Positions 25,618-33,574 of a stretch of DNA of 41,170 bases are shown piece by piece. The translations under genes were made by a program, and so were the position numbers. Position 1 is the stretch's first letter; each line of letters starts with the position of its first letter. The notes beneath the pieces were generated by a model. The model saw only the letters and a program-made list of their open reading frames with translations, had not been told where the DNA came from and did no database searches. Source of the DNA: an uncultured Collinsella sp. (lineage in GTDB: Bacteria; Actinomycetota; Coriobacteriia; Coriobacteriales; Coriobacteriaceae); contig URWW01000015.1 of the NCBI GenBank assembly GCA_900551665.1, forward strand, positions 1-41,170, read 5' to 3'.

Positions 25618-25699
25618 GCCCGGTCGGGGCATAATCCCTTCGGGCGTGGCTCCGCTTCGCTCCACAAAAACGCCCTGCGGGAATATGCCCCGACCGGGC
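25618..25699. repeat. 82-bp palindromic element (long imperfect hairpin)
   Basis: Arms 25618-25638 and 25679-25699 are inverted repeats matching at 20 of 21 bases. The 40-nt centre holds a second inverted pair GGGCG/CGCCC (25642-25646 with 25671-25675) and a GTGG/CCAC pair, so the whole could fold into one long cruciform or RNA hairpin. It has no T tract in either direction and no coding sense. Its size and form resemble REP/MITE-like intergenic elements; only one copy is in this window. Confidence 0.75.
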
Positions 25700-25737
25700 G
25701 GCACGCAGTTGAAGTGGGCTGCATGCCCCGCAAAGAG

Positions 25738-25786
25738 AAGGGCGCCCCGGCAGGAAGCCGAGACGCCCATGCGAGGCGAACTATGT
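25738..25786 (-). terminator. terminator repeat, copy 1 (after the LPXTG gene)
   Basis: The hairpin at 25740-25768 (12 pairs with two G-U, 5-nt loop) is followed by TTCTCTTT on the minus strand. The whole 49 bp, including 18 bp upstream of the hairpin, matches 27723-27771 at 48 of 49 positions in the same orientation. It begins 9 bp after the LPXTG gene stop. Confidence 0.85.
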
Positions 25787-25795
25787 CGCTAAACG

Positions 25796-27619
25796 CTAGC
25801 GGCGCCTGCGCGCGCCAATGGCGACCGCGGCAATGCCGGCGGCACTGACGAAAGCGGGCGCAACCAGAGAAAGGTCGCCCGTCTGGGGCAGGGCGGGCTT
25901 CTTGTCAGCCTCATTCTTGTCATCCGTGGAGGGACGCTGGGGCACGGGTGCCCCCTTCTTCACCCAACCGGCATAGAGCTTAAAGTCGCTCGTCACGGGC
26001 GTAGAAAAGTCGAACTCGTCGGACAGGACGCCATCGGTGTTGGTCAGGAACCAGCCGGCGAACTCGTAGCCCTCACGAGCGGGGTCGTCGAGCTTGTGAA
26101 GGAGCGTTCCGTCCACAATCTCGACGACGAGATCCTTCTGGCCGTTACCAAAAACAACGGTGACCGTGTGGGTCTCAGGCGTCGGCTCGGGGAGTTTCTC
26201 CCAGGATGCCACAAGCTCGATATCGCCCATGACCGGTACAGTGAAGTCATACGGCTTGCCACCTGAGAGCCAGCCCAGGAAGACGAACCCGTCGTGCTTG
26301 AGGTCGACAGGCTTCTGAGCAAGCTCTCCGGCGTTGACGACCTGGGATGCGACCTTGTTGCCAAACTGCTTGTCCACAAAGGTGACCGTATGCGTGATCG
26401 GCTTCACCACAATGTCGACGGAGCCGTTCGGATCCTTCTTGCTATCAGCGTATTCCTCAGCCTTCTCGGTATCGGTGAAGTACACCTTCTGGCCGTCAAC
26501 CTCGACCACGGAAAGTGCACCGGCCTTCTCGGCCTCTTCGGGGGTCACAACGCGGAAGCCATCGGCTCCCCTCAGGGCAACACGGCCGGAGACCATATAG
26601 GGAACCACGGCATCGGTGGTCGATTCGCCGGAAACGACTTCGACGGTATTCTGCTCGGCCTTATCGGGGTCGACGAACGTCGCAAGATCGCCATTGATGT
26701 CGATCTTGGATAAGCCGGATATCGAGAGCTTGGAACCGACGCTCGGGCGTCCACCCTCCTCAAAGACGCTGTTGAAGCCCATGACGGCCTCTGCGCTCTC
26801 GTTCGTCGCGTTCGCGACGACCGTCGAATCGGAGATCTCGACGGTGACGTCATCCGCCTCGGTGACGATGACGCCGAAGTCATTCTGTCCGGGACCGTAC
26901 GTATTGTTGCCCGTGAGCACGGAACCGTTACGGACCGTCACCTTCGAGCCGGCAGACCCCTCCGAGGACACCTTGCCCTTCAGATACAGGGCGGCGTAGC
27001 CTTCCACAGAAGAGCCATCGATGACAAGATCAACCGGGTTGAACGTCACGATGCCGTAACCGGCATCGTCCCCCGCGTCGATGACACTGTTGTTCCTAAG
27101 CGTCACGGAAGCGGGGTTCTTGTGAGTGCCGCCGACCGTCAAAGGCTGGGCCTGATAGCCGTTGCCCTCAAGGCGGACGCCGTCAAGGACGAGATCGAAA
27201 TGGCCTCCACGGGTCTCGACGCAGCGATAACCCGCCCCAGGATTCTTGACGGTCATATTCGACAGGACAAGGTCAACCTCGTTCGCCACGTCAGCGCCGC
27301 CATACACGCGAACTCCGCGCTTCAGGTTGGGACCGCAAGTGAGCACGTGGCCTTCGCCGTTGATGGTCAGGGACTTGTCGATAACCAGCGCAGCCTCACC
27401 GTTGTCAGCGTACCCCCCCCCGAGAGTGGAATCCTGAAGCAGGGTGATGGTGTCGCCAGGCTTGGCGGCGTCAACGGCCTCCTTGACCGTCGCATACCGC
27501 ACGTCGCCAATAGCGGCAACATTGCCCGGTTCGGCAAATGAGGGAGTCGGGGCGCACAGGGTCGCCGCAAACGCGCAGACTGCCGCAGCCATGACAGCGA
27601 AGCGCTTAGTAAGCTTCAT
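25796..27619 (-). CDS. LPXTG-anchored surface protein with right-handed helix-like N-part and two InlB B-repeats
   Basis: The 607-aa protein has a signal peptide (cut after PSFA, about residue 29), an N-terminal region of about 320 residues rich in short beta-strand units with Asn/Gly turns (resembling parallel beta-helix surface proteins), two InlB B-type (Listeria-Bacteroides) repeats around 408-475 and 481-550 with HTVTF...GFVFLGW and GYEFAGW, a Pro/Lys-rich wall segment and LPQTG (577-581) with a hydrophobic tail and RRRR. A sortase should couple it to peptidoglycan; none is in the window. The ATG at 27619 is nine bases after GGAGG; another at 27625 adds two residues. A nine-G tract near codon 67 makes it a candidate phase-variable gene. 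The ligand is unknown. Confidence 0.88.
   Translation of the reverse strand: MKLTKRFAVMAAAVCAFAATLCAPTPSFAEPGNVAAIGDVRYATVKEAVDAAKPGDTITLLQDSTLGGGYADNGEAALVIDKSLTINGEGHVLTCGPNLKRGVRVYGGADVANEVDLVLSNMTVKNPGAGYRCVETRGGHFDLVLDGVRLEGNGYQAQPLTVGGTHKNPASVTLRNNSVIDAGDDAGYGIVTFNPVDLVIDGSSVEGYAALYLKGKVSSEGSAGSKVTVRNGSVLTGNNTYGPGQNDFGVIVTEADDVTVEISDSTVVANATNESAEAVMGFNSVFEEGGRPSVGSKLSISGLSKIDINGDLATFVDPDKAEQNTVEVVSGESTTDAVVPYMVSGRVALRGADGFRVVTPEEAEKAGALSVVEVDGQKVYFTDTEKAEEYADSKKDPNGSVDIVVKPITHTVTFVDKQFGNKVASQVVNAGELAQKPVDLKHDGFVFLGWLSGGKPYDFTVPVMGDIELVASWEKLPEPTPETHTVTVVFGNGQKDLVVEIVDGTLLHKLDDPAREGYEFAGWFLTNTDGVLSDEFDFSTPVTSDFKLYAGWVKKGAPVPQRPSTDDKNEADKKPALPQTGDLSLVAPAFVSAAGIAAVAIGARRRR
27413..27421 (-). 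repeat. nine-G homopolymer tract inside the LPXTG gene
   Basis: Nine G on the coding strand encode exactly three glycines in the frame TLGGGYADN. Reading one extra G gives a stop two codons after the tract; one fewer G gives a stop after about 15 codons. As drawn, the gene is in the in-frame state. Confidence 0.9.
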
Positions 27620-27684
27620 GCGCATGTTCCTCCGTTCTCAAACAGGCGCACCGGTCGCGGGCGCGCCGCCAACAGATATTCGGA

Positions 27685-27693
27685 ATAATACCA
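27685..27693 (-). promoter_or_regulatory. candidate extended -10 promoter of the LPXTG gene
   Basis: TGGTATTAT on the minus strand is a TG-N-TATTAT extended -10, 66 bp before the start codon and just after the preceding terminator repeat. No good -35 is seen. Confidence 0.45.
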
Positions 27694-27722
27694 CCCATCG
27701 CAGATTAAATCGTCTCAAGTAC

Positions 27723-27771
27723 AAGGGCGCCCCGGCAAGAAGCCGAGACGCCCATGCGAGGCGAACTATGT
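27723..27771 (-). terminator. terminator repeat, copy 2 (after the SDR gene)
   Basis: The hairpin at 27725-27753 is followed by a T-poor tail (TTGTACTTGAG), and the 49-bp unit matches copy 1 at 48 of 49 bases. It lies 12 bp after the SDR stop. With copy 1 it brackets the LPXTG gene as direct repeats 1,985 bp apart. Confidence 0.8.
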
Positions 27772-27783
27772 TGCCGGAAGCGC

Positions 27784-28533
27784 TTAGCTGCGGGCGGCGC
27801 CGTCGACGGGGATAACCGCGCCGGTGACGTAGGAGCTCATCTCGCTCGCCAGGTAGACGAAGGCGTTGGCGACGTCCTCGGGCTCGCCGATGCGGCCCAG
27901 CGGGATGGTGGCGATCAGAGGCTGGATCATCTTCTCGGGCAGGGCGGCGACCATGTCCGTCTTGGTGATGCCGGGGGCAACGGCGTTGACGCGGATGCCC
28001 TTGGGCGCGAGCTCGCGGGAGAGGCTCTGGGTCAGGCCGTTGACGGCGTACTTGGAGGTCGGGTAACCGCAGCCGGAGGGCTGACCGTACTTGGAAACCA
28101 TGGAGCTGGTGGTGGTGATGGTGCCGCCGTGACCGGCCTCGATCATGAGCTGCGCACCCGCACGACAACCGTTGAAGACCGCGGTGACGTTGAGGTCCAT
28201 GATCTTCTTCCAATCATCGGCCGTGTAGTCGAGCAGCGGAGTGGACTGAGAGATGCCGGCGTTGTTGACGATGGTATCGACGCCGCCCATGTCCTCGGCG
28301 GCGGCGCGGAAGGCCTCGGTAACGGCGTCGAGGTCGGTCAGATCGCAGGTGCGGCCCCAAACCTTGGCCTCAGGATAGGTGGCGAGCAGCTGCTCGACAG
28401 CCTTGTCGGCGGTCTCCTGGCGGGAACCGAACACGGTCACAACCGCGCCTTCCTCAATAAAGCGAGCGGCGATGGCGTAGCCGATACCGCGAGTGCCGCC
28501 GGTGATGATTGCTTTCTTGCCTTCGAGCAACAT
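27784..28533 (-). CDS. short-chain dehydrogenase/reductase, BaiA-like (candidate hydroxysteroid dehydrogenase)
   Basis: The 249-aa classical SDR has the cofactor loop TGGTRGIG (11-18), NNAG (90-93) and the catalytic Ser144, Tyr157 and Lys161 (YPTSK). Beyond the general SDR pattern it shares, from memory, a run of motifs with BaiA, the bile-acid 3-alpha-hydroxysteroid dehydrogenase: FG..QE, YPE..V.G, DLT..DAV, IMDLNVT.VFNG, GYP.SK and VAPG...TDM. After strand 2 the sequence is FGSRQE; the Ser-Arg suggests NADP(H), whereas BaiA has Glu there and uses NAD. A FabG-type or sugar dehydrogenase is the alternative. The ATG at 28533 follows GAAAGGA; a longer open frame to 29694 is antisense to mrp and rejected. 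Confidence 0.8.
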   Translation of the reverse strand: MLLEGKKAIITGGTRGIGYAIAARFIEEGAVVTVFGSRQETADKAVEQLLATYPEAKVWGRTCDLTDLDAVTEAFRAAAEDMGGVDTIVNNAGISQSTPLLDYTADDWKKIMDLNVTAVFNGCRAGAQLMIEAGHGGTITTTSSMVSKYGQPSGCGYPTSKYAVNGLTQSLSRELAPKGIRVNAVAPGITKTDMVAALPEKMIQPLIATIPLGRIGEPEDVANAFVYLASEMSSYVTGAVIPVDGAARS

Positions 28534-28553
28534 GAGCATTCCTTTCGGACGTG

Positions 28554-28577
28554 GGGCGCGCACGTTCTTTCGCGCCC
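28554..28577 (-). other. leader hairpin upstream of the SDR gene
   Basis: A perfect GGGCGCG/CGCGCCC stem with a 10-nt loop lies 21 bp before the SDR ATG and ends 9 bp before its ribosome site. It could affect mRNA stability or translation. The rest of the 246-bp divergent gap shows only the mrp promoter. Confidence 0.5.
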
Positions 28578-28740
28578 ATCTTTTCAACCGTAGCCATTCT
28601 CCCCCAAAGATAAAACGGTTATTCGCCCTATGGGCCGACGTGATTCGGCAGACGGCGCCAGGCCGATAAGGTCGGAGCCGCATGCGCGTTACAGGTCGTG
28701 AGGCGCCTCGACCGCCCCCGTTCAAGCCGCTCGGCGAGGG

Positions 28741-28746
28741 TACAAT
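28741..28746 (+). promoter_or_regulatory. candidate -10 box of the mrp operon
   Basis: TACAAT lies 34 bp before the mrp ATG, at a good distance for a short leader containing the ribosome site. The -35 region is weak (CCGTTC at 17 bp). Confidence 0.45.
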
Positions 28747-28779
28747 GGAAAGGTTCCACCTGAAGGAAAGGAAGCACCC

Positions 28780-29622
28780 ATGAGCTGCGAGCATGCAACC
28801 GCGGCGGGCGGCCAGACCGCCCCGCAGGAATTTGAAGAAAACAATCTGTCCGAGGTCAAGCGCGTCGTCGCCGTGCTGTCCGGCAAGGGCGGCGTGGGCA
28901 AGTCCCTCGTCACCGGCACCCTCGCCGTCGAATTGGCGCGTGCCGGCCACAAAGTCGGCATTCTCGACGCCGACATCACCGGCCCGTCGATCCCCAAGAT
29001 GTTCGGCATGAGCGGCCGCCACGCCATGGGCCTTGGCAACCTGTTGCTGCCCGAGATCTCCGACCGCGGCGTCAAGGTCATGTCGAGCAACCTGCTGCTC
29101 AAGAATGAGACCGATCCCGTCCTGTGGCGCGGCCCCGTCATCGCCGGCGCAATCCGCCAGTTCTGGAGCGAGACCTCCTGGGGTCCGCTCGACTACCTGC
29201 TCGTCGACATGCCTCCCGGCACCGCCGACGTCGCCCTCACCGTCTTCCAGTCGCTGCCCGTCGATGGCATCGTCATCGTGACGAGCCCACAGGACCTCGT
29301 TTCCATGATCGTCGCCAAGGCCGTGAACATGGCCGAGAAGATGCACATCCCCGTCCTCGGCATCGTCGAGAACATGGCATATGTCGAGTGCCCCGATTGC
29401 GGCAAGAAGATCGAGGTCTTCGGTCCCAGCAAGCTCGACGCCGTTGCCGAGCAGTACAACCTGCCGATCCTCGGCCGCATGCCCATCAAGCCCGAGCTCG
29501 CCGCCGCCTGCGACGACGGCGCCATCGAGACCGAACTGCCCGGCGGCCTGCTGCCCGAGGCCCTCGCCAGCGTCGAGGCGCTCCCCGAGCACGAGGCCCC
29601 CGAACCCGATGCGGGCGCCTAG
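28780..29622 (+). CDS. mrp: Mrp/NBP35 (ApbC)-type iron-sulfur carrier ATPase
   Basis: The 280-aa protein is a deviant-Walker P-loop ATPase of the Mrp/NBP35 family. SGKGGVGKS (34-42), DADITGPSIPKMFG, DYLLVDMPPGTAD and the cysteine pair CPDC (C204, C207), which holds a bridging 4Fe-4S cluster in the homodimer, are all present. It delivers iron-sulfur clusters to target proteins in the cytoplasm. The start is fixed by GAAGGAAAGGAAG before the ATG. Its stop is one base before the ATG of the next flavoprotein gene, so the two are coupled. The short N-terminal extension has a lone Cys-3 but not the full NBP35 cysteine cluster. Confidence 0.94.
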   Translation: MSCEHATAAGGQTAPQEFEENNLSEVKRVVAVLSGKGGVGKSLVTGTLAVELARAGHKVGILDADITGPSIPKMFGMSGRHAMGLGNLLLPEISDRGVKVMSSNLLLKNETDPVLWRGPVIAGAIRQFWSETSWGPLDYLLVDMPPGTADVALTVFQSLPVDGIVIVTSPQDLVSMIVAKAVNMAEKMHIPVLGIVENMAYVECPDCGKKIEVFGPSKLDAVAEQYNLPILGRMPIKPELAAACDDGAIETELPGGLLPEALASVEALPEHEAPEPDAGA

Positions 29623-29623
29623 C

Positions 29624-31033
29624 ATGGGCCGCCCTGCCACCATATCCACATCCTGCGACGCGCCGCTCTCCCCCGCGGAGGGCGGCGCGCCCATCTACGA
29701 CGTTCTCGTCATCGGCGGCGGTGCGAGCGGACTTGCCGCCGCCATCACCGCGTCGCGCGCCGGGGCGCGCACGTGCATCCTGGAGCGCGACGTCGAGACG
29801 GGCCTCTCCATCCTCGCGACCGGTAACGGGCGCTGCAATGTCTCGAACAGCCGTCTCGATGCACGCCGATACCGCCATCCCGACGCCGTGCGCGAAATCT
29901 TCGGCACCAACCCGGAGCGAGATGTCGCCACATTCCTCGAAAGCACGGGCATCGCGACCGCAGAGGAGGGCGAGGGGCGCCTGTACCCCATGAGCCGCCG
30001 TGCGGATTCTGTGCGCGACGCGCTCCTCAACACCTGTCGACGCGAGGGCATCACCGTCATGGTGTGCGCCGAACCGAAACGGCACGCTATTGACCCAATC
30101 GGCCTCCACGAGTTCACGGTCGACCAAGCACGCCTGCCCCTCTCCCATAAGCCAGGCCGTGACGAAAAGGCCCGCATCCGCAACGCGCGCAAGGCGCTCG
30201 CAACAGCCGACCGCCTCGATCACAAGGTGCTCGCTCGGGTCGTCGTCCTCGCATGCGGGGGAACCTCTGGGGCTTCGTGCGAAGTCCTTAACCTACCCCA
30301 TGTCGCCGAAGCCCCCGTCCTGTGCCCCATCGCCTGCACTTTGTCCCCATCCGGCGGCGATGAGACCGGCGGGCGCAACCTTCTCCAAGGTCTCGACGGC
30401 CTGCGAGTCGACTGCATGCTCACCCTGATGCGCGACGGGGCCGCCGTGGCATTCGAACAGGGCGAGGTCCTCTTCCGCCCCTATGGCATCTCCGGCATCG
30501 CCGCGTTCAATCTCTCGCGACGCATCGAGACGGGCGACCAGGTCGAACTTGACCTCTTCCCCGAAATGAACGAACAAGGCCTCGCCTGTCTCCTCGCACG
30601 CCGCGCGGAGACAATCGGCACCTTCGACGGCAGCCCCCGATGGTTCGACGGCCTCCTGGCTCGTCCTCTCGCGGCACTCGTCTGCGACGCCGTGGCCGGT
30701 ACCGAGCGCCCGCTGAACCGAGCGGCATCGATGCTGCACCGCATCCCCTTGCGCGTGACAGGCACCACCGAGCACGCGCAAGCCCAGGTGCGACGCGGCG
30801 GCATCCCCCTGTCGGCCATGGAACTCGACACGCTCGCCGTGCGTCCGATCAACGCGGACGAGAACGCACCGCAAGCACCCATCTACGCTTGCGGCGAAGC
30901 CATAGACATGGACGCCGACTGCGGCGGCTACAACCTTGCTTGGGCCTGGCTCACGGGCGTTCGCGCGGGTGCTGCCGCTGCCGCCGCCCATCGCCACGGC
31001 ACATCCGACCCTTCCGAGGAGCCCCATGCTTGA
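29624..31033 (+). CDS. FAD-dependent oxidoreductase, HI0933/YhiN (BaiN/RdsA) family
   Basis: The 469-aa flavoprotein has an N-terminal FAD motif VIGGGASG (29-36), the family-specific GNGRCNVSN, VVLACGGTSG mid-protein and a C-terminal YACGEAIDMDADCGGYNLAWAWLTG that completes the FAD site. The family is named after two reported activities: BaiN in bile-acid dehydroxylation and RdsA/YhiN, which makes dihydrouridine in 23S rRNA. As the family is widespread in bacteria without bile-acid pathways, the rRNA role is the safer guess. The ATG at 29624 has no clear ribosome site and probably depends on coupling to mrp; an ATG at 29609 inside mrp is an alternative. It overlaps the next gene by 8 bp. Confidence 0.85.
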   Translation: MGRPATISTSCDAPLSPAEGGAPIYDVLVIGGGASGLAAAITASRAGARTCILERDVETGLSILATGNGRCNVSNSRLDARRYRHPDAVREIFGTNPERDVATFLESTGIATAEEGEGRLYPMSRRADSVRDALLNTCRREGITVMVCAEPKRHAIDPIGLHEFTVDQARLPLSHKPGRDEKARIRNARKALATADRLDHKVLARVVVLACGGTSGASCEVLNLPHVAEAPVLCPIACTLSPSGGDETGGRNLLQGLDGLRVDCMLTLMRDGAAVAFEQGEVLFRPYGISGIAAFNLSRRIETGDQVELDLFPEMNEQGLACLLARRAETIGTFDGSPRWFDGLLARPLAALVCDAVAGTERPLNRAASMLHRIPLRVTGTTEHAQAQVRRGGIPLSAMELDTLAVRPINADENAPQAPIYACGEAIDMDADCGGYNLAWAWLTGVRAGAAAAAAHRHGTSDPSEEPHA

Positions 31034-32682
31034 GATTTCCCAGATTTCCTGCCGCCTAGCCGATGGCGGGGATGAGCGCTCGTGCATCGAGGTATGCACC
31101 CGTGAGGCGCTCGGCATCCTCCGCTGCCGCCGTGCAGATATTGAACGAGTCGAACTGAGGCGCAAATCCATCGACGCCCGCAAGAAGTCGAACGTCCATT
31201 TCACGCTAAGTGCCCTCGTGCACTTGGCATCCGAAGTCGATGAGGCCGATCTGCTCTCGCGCCTCTCCGATCGCAACCGCAAACGTGTGCGCGCGGTCGA
31301 TGCGGACGGCCCCTCCTTCCCCGCTCCCGTGCAGGACGGCATGCTCGAGCACCGCCCTGTCGTTGTCGGAGCGGGGTGCGCGGGCCTTTTCGCCGCGCTC
31401 ACGCTCGCCGAGGCGGGCCTTCGTCCCATCTTGCTCGAACGCGGGGACGACGCCACGCGACGCACCGAGGCAGTCGGGCACTTCAACGCCACCGGAGCGC
31501 TCGACACCGAAAGCAACATTCAATTCGGGCTCGGCGGTGCCGGCACCTTCTCCGACGGCAAGCTCAATACCGGGACGAAAAACCCCTTGCATCGACTGGT
31601 CCTCAAGACGCTCGTCGAAGCCGGTGCCCCGCGCGACATCCTTTGGGACGCCAAGCCCCATATTGGATCGGATATCCTGCCCGACGTCGTCACGAACCTG
31701 ATCGCGCGCATCGAGCGCCTCGGCGGCACCGTCCGCTTCCGCACCCATGCGAGCGATCTGCTCCTCGATGACGAGGGGGATGTCACAGGGCTCATCCTCG
31801 ACGGGCCCGATGAGCGGGAAACCATTGCCGCAACGCACGTCGTTCTCGCTTGCGGTCATTCCGCTCGCGATGTATTTGAAATGCTCGCCGACCTCGGCAT
31901 CACACTCCAGCGCAAGACCTTCGCCATGGGCGTTCGCATCGAGCATTTGCAAGCTGATATAGACCGTGCCCTCTATGGCACCGCGGCGGGCCACCCTGCG
32001 CTTGGCGCTGCCCCGTACAGCCTCGTCGCCCACCTTCCGAACGGCCGCAGCGTATTCTCCTTCTGCATGTGCCCGGGCGGAGAGGTCGTTGCAGCTGCAA
32101 GCGAACAAGGCGGGGTCGTCACCAACGGCGCCAGCATGCACGCCCGCGACGGCCGCAACGCGAACGCCGCGTTGCTCGTCAACATTACACCCGAAGACCT
32201 CCCGGGAAACGACCCCCTCGAGGGCGTCCGCCTGCAGCGCGCCTGCGAGCACGCCGCTTTCCGTGCCGGCGGCGGCGAATACCGTGCGCCGGCCCAGCTC
32301 GTGGGCGATTTCCTCGCCCAACGCCCCAGCACGGGCCCCGGCCGCATCGAACCCACCTATCCTCGAGGAGTCACCTGGGGCACCATCGACGACGTCCTGC
32401 CGCCCCACGTCGTCGACGCCCTGCGCGAGGGCATTCCGCTACTCGATCGAAAGATCCGCGGCTACAACGACCCCGAAGCCGTTCTCACCGCCATCGAATC
32501 CCGTTCCAGCTCGCCGATCACCATCCTGCGCGACCGCCAGACCTGCATGTCGGCGAGTACGCCCGGTCTCTATCCCTGTGGCGAGGGCTGGCTACGCCGG
32601 TGGCATCATGAGTGCTGCCACGGACGGCATCCGCTGCGCCCAATCCCTCGTCACCTCAATCGGGGACGCCCATATCCGATAA
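31026..32682 (+). pseudogene. FAD-dependent dehydrogenase, COG2509-like, with a 3' frameshift
   Basis: From the ATG at 31026 (GAGGAG before it) the frame encodes an N-terminal domain (1-108), an FAD motif VVVGAGCAG (112-120), FNATGALDTESNIQFGLGGAGTFSDGKLNTGTK and a long family-typical body. At residues 518-521 it reads CGEG, where the family continues GAGYAGGI. Here the frame continues as WLRRWHH and runs on to 32849. The expected tail GAGYAGGIMSAATDG through to a stop at 32682 is present in another frame. Two bases are missing close to 32587-32590 (GGCGCTGG would be restored). The intact protein would have 552 residues. It is either a real recent mutation or a sequencing error. The exact function of the family is not known to me. 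Confidence 0.85.
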
Positions 32683-32735
32683 CCCGCTCCCAACGTGAAA
32701 TATCACCGCCAGATAAACGACTCGCCCAAACGAAC

Positions 32736-32769
32736 ATGGCCCGCTTCTCACGATGGAGAAGCGGGCCAT
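32736..32769 (+). terminator. hairpin after the mrp operon, possibly bidirectional terminator
   Basis: A perfect 14-bp inverted repeat (32736-32749 with 32756-32769) with a 6-nt loop lies 53 bp after the restored stop of the flavoprotein gene. Neither side has a long T run, so efficiency is uncertain. The frameshifted reading frame would pass through it. Confidence 0.6.
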
Positions 32770-32853
32770 ATTACACTCACGTTTTCAGCGGACTCCCCAT
32801 GAGCTCAAATTCCCCGACAATCCGGGAACACCCTGTGGGAGAGCTCTAACCCC

Positions 32854-33429
32854 CTAGGCGAGCTCTGCACGGGGCGCATCCACCGAGAGCGAGATGCACG
32901 CATACACGAAGCCCCAGCCGGCGAGGTACAGCTCGAGGGCGGAAAGCGCCAACATACCGGAAGCACCCATCAGGCCGAACAGATTCGCAAACGAGACGAG
33001 AATCACACCAGCGGCGACGGCAACCTGCATACCCGGACGGGCAGCCGAGCGACGATACATCTCAAAAGCCGTGGCAAGCAGATAAAATGCCAGGAACATG
33101 CCCAGGAACGAAACGACCGGAACGAACGTGTCGACGGAGAACGGGAAGTTCAACGTCCACAGGCCACCCAGCAAAAGAACGAGACCCACCGCGGGCTCGA
33201 CACCACGCAGCGTCCATCCCGCGCGCATGGCGAAGGCGGCGACCAGCGACAGGGAACCGGCGACGATGCCGAACCAGGAAAGAAGCTGCTGCAGACGAGC
33301 GAAATCCGCATAGCCCCACGCAGGAGAGACGAACAGCGCCGTGGCGAAGACAAAAGACGCGCCCGCCATGGCCACATGGCTCCACGCGAGACCGCGCAAG
33401 CGGCTGAACAGCAGGTCGAAATCGGTCAT
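32854..33429 (-). CDS. six-helix membrane protein, possibly HdeD/DUF308-like
   Basis: The 191-aa protein is almost wholly made of six hydrophobic segments (about 17-37, 45-65, 73-93, 98-118, 131-150, 155-180) with short polar ends. The size and helix pattern recall HdeD/DUF308 proteins, but I recognise no diagnostic motif and make the link weakly. The ATG at 33429 follows GGGAGG eight bases upstream, a much better start than the open frame's beginning at 33504. It lies 145 bp after uvrB on the same strand and has an extended -10 of its own at 33485-33493. Confidence 0.75.
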   Translation of the reverse strand: MTDFDLLFSRLRGLAWSHVAMAGASFVFATALFVSPAWGYADFARLQQLLSWFGIVAGSLSLVAAFAMRAGWTLRGVEPAVGLVLLLGGLWTLNFPFSVDTFVPVVSFLGMFLAFYLLATAFEMYRRSAARPGMQVAVAAGVILVSFANLFGLMGASGMLALSALELYLAGWGFVYACISLSVDAPRAELA

Positions 33430-33484
33430 GTTGGTTTCCCTCCCCTTGCGAAGCCCACGCCCCGCATATAAATTCACGAGCGTA

Positions 33485-33493
33485 AGTATACCA
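33485..33493 (-). promoter_or_regulatory. candidate extended -10 promoter of the membrane-protein gene
   Basis: TGGTATACT on the minus strand is a near-ideal extended -10, 55 bp before the chosen ATG. A bulged hairpin (33529-33570) without T tract lies between it and uvrB. Confidence 0.5.
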
Positions 33494-33574
33494 TCCGCAC
33501 TCAACGAACGGCCTGTTCACCCCCTGTCGAGACGGCCGAAGTCAAAGGCAGGCACCGGTCGGCCCGTCTCAAAC

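Noticed and set aside
27686..27693. TGGTATTA as a fourth operator of the nan type
   Set aside because: It is better explained as the TG and first bases of an extended -10 (TGGTATTAT) for the LPXTG gene, and it has no paired half-site.
28534..29694. A longer SDR reading frame starting at 29694
   Set aside because: The extra 387 codons are antisense to mrp, whose product is an unmistakable Mrp ATPase, and the SDR fold begins at 28533 with a good ribosome site.
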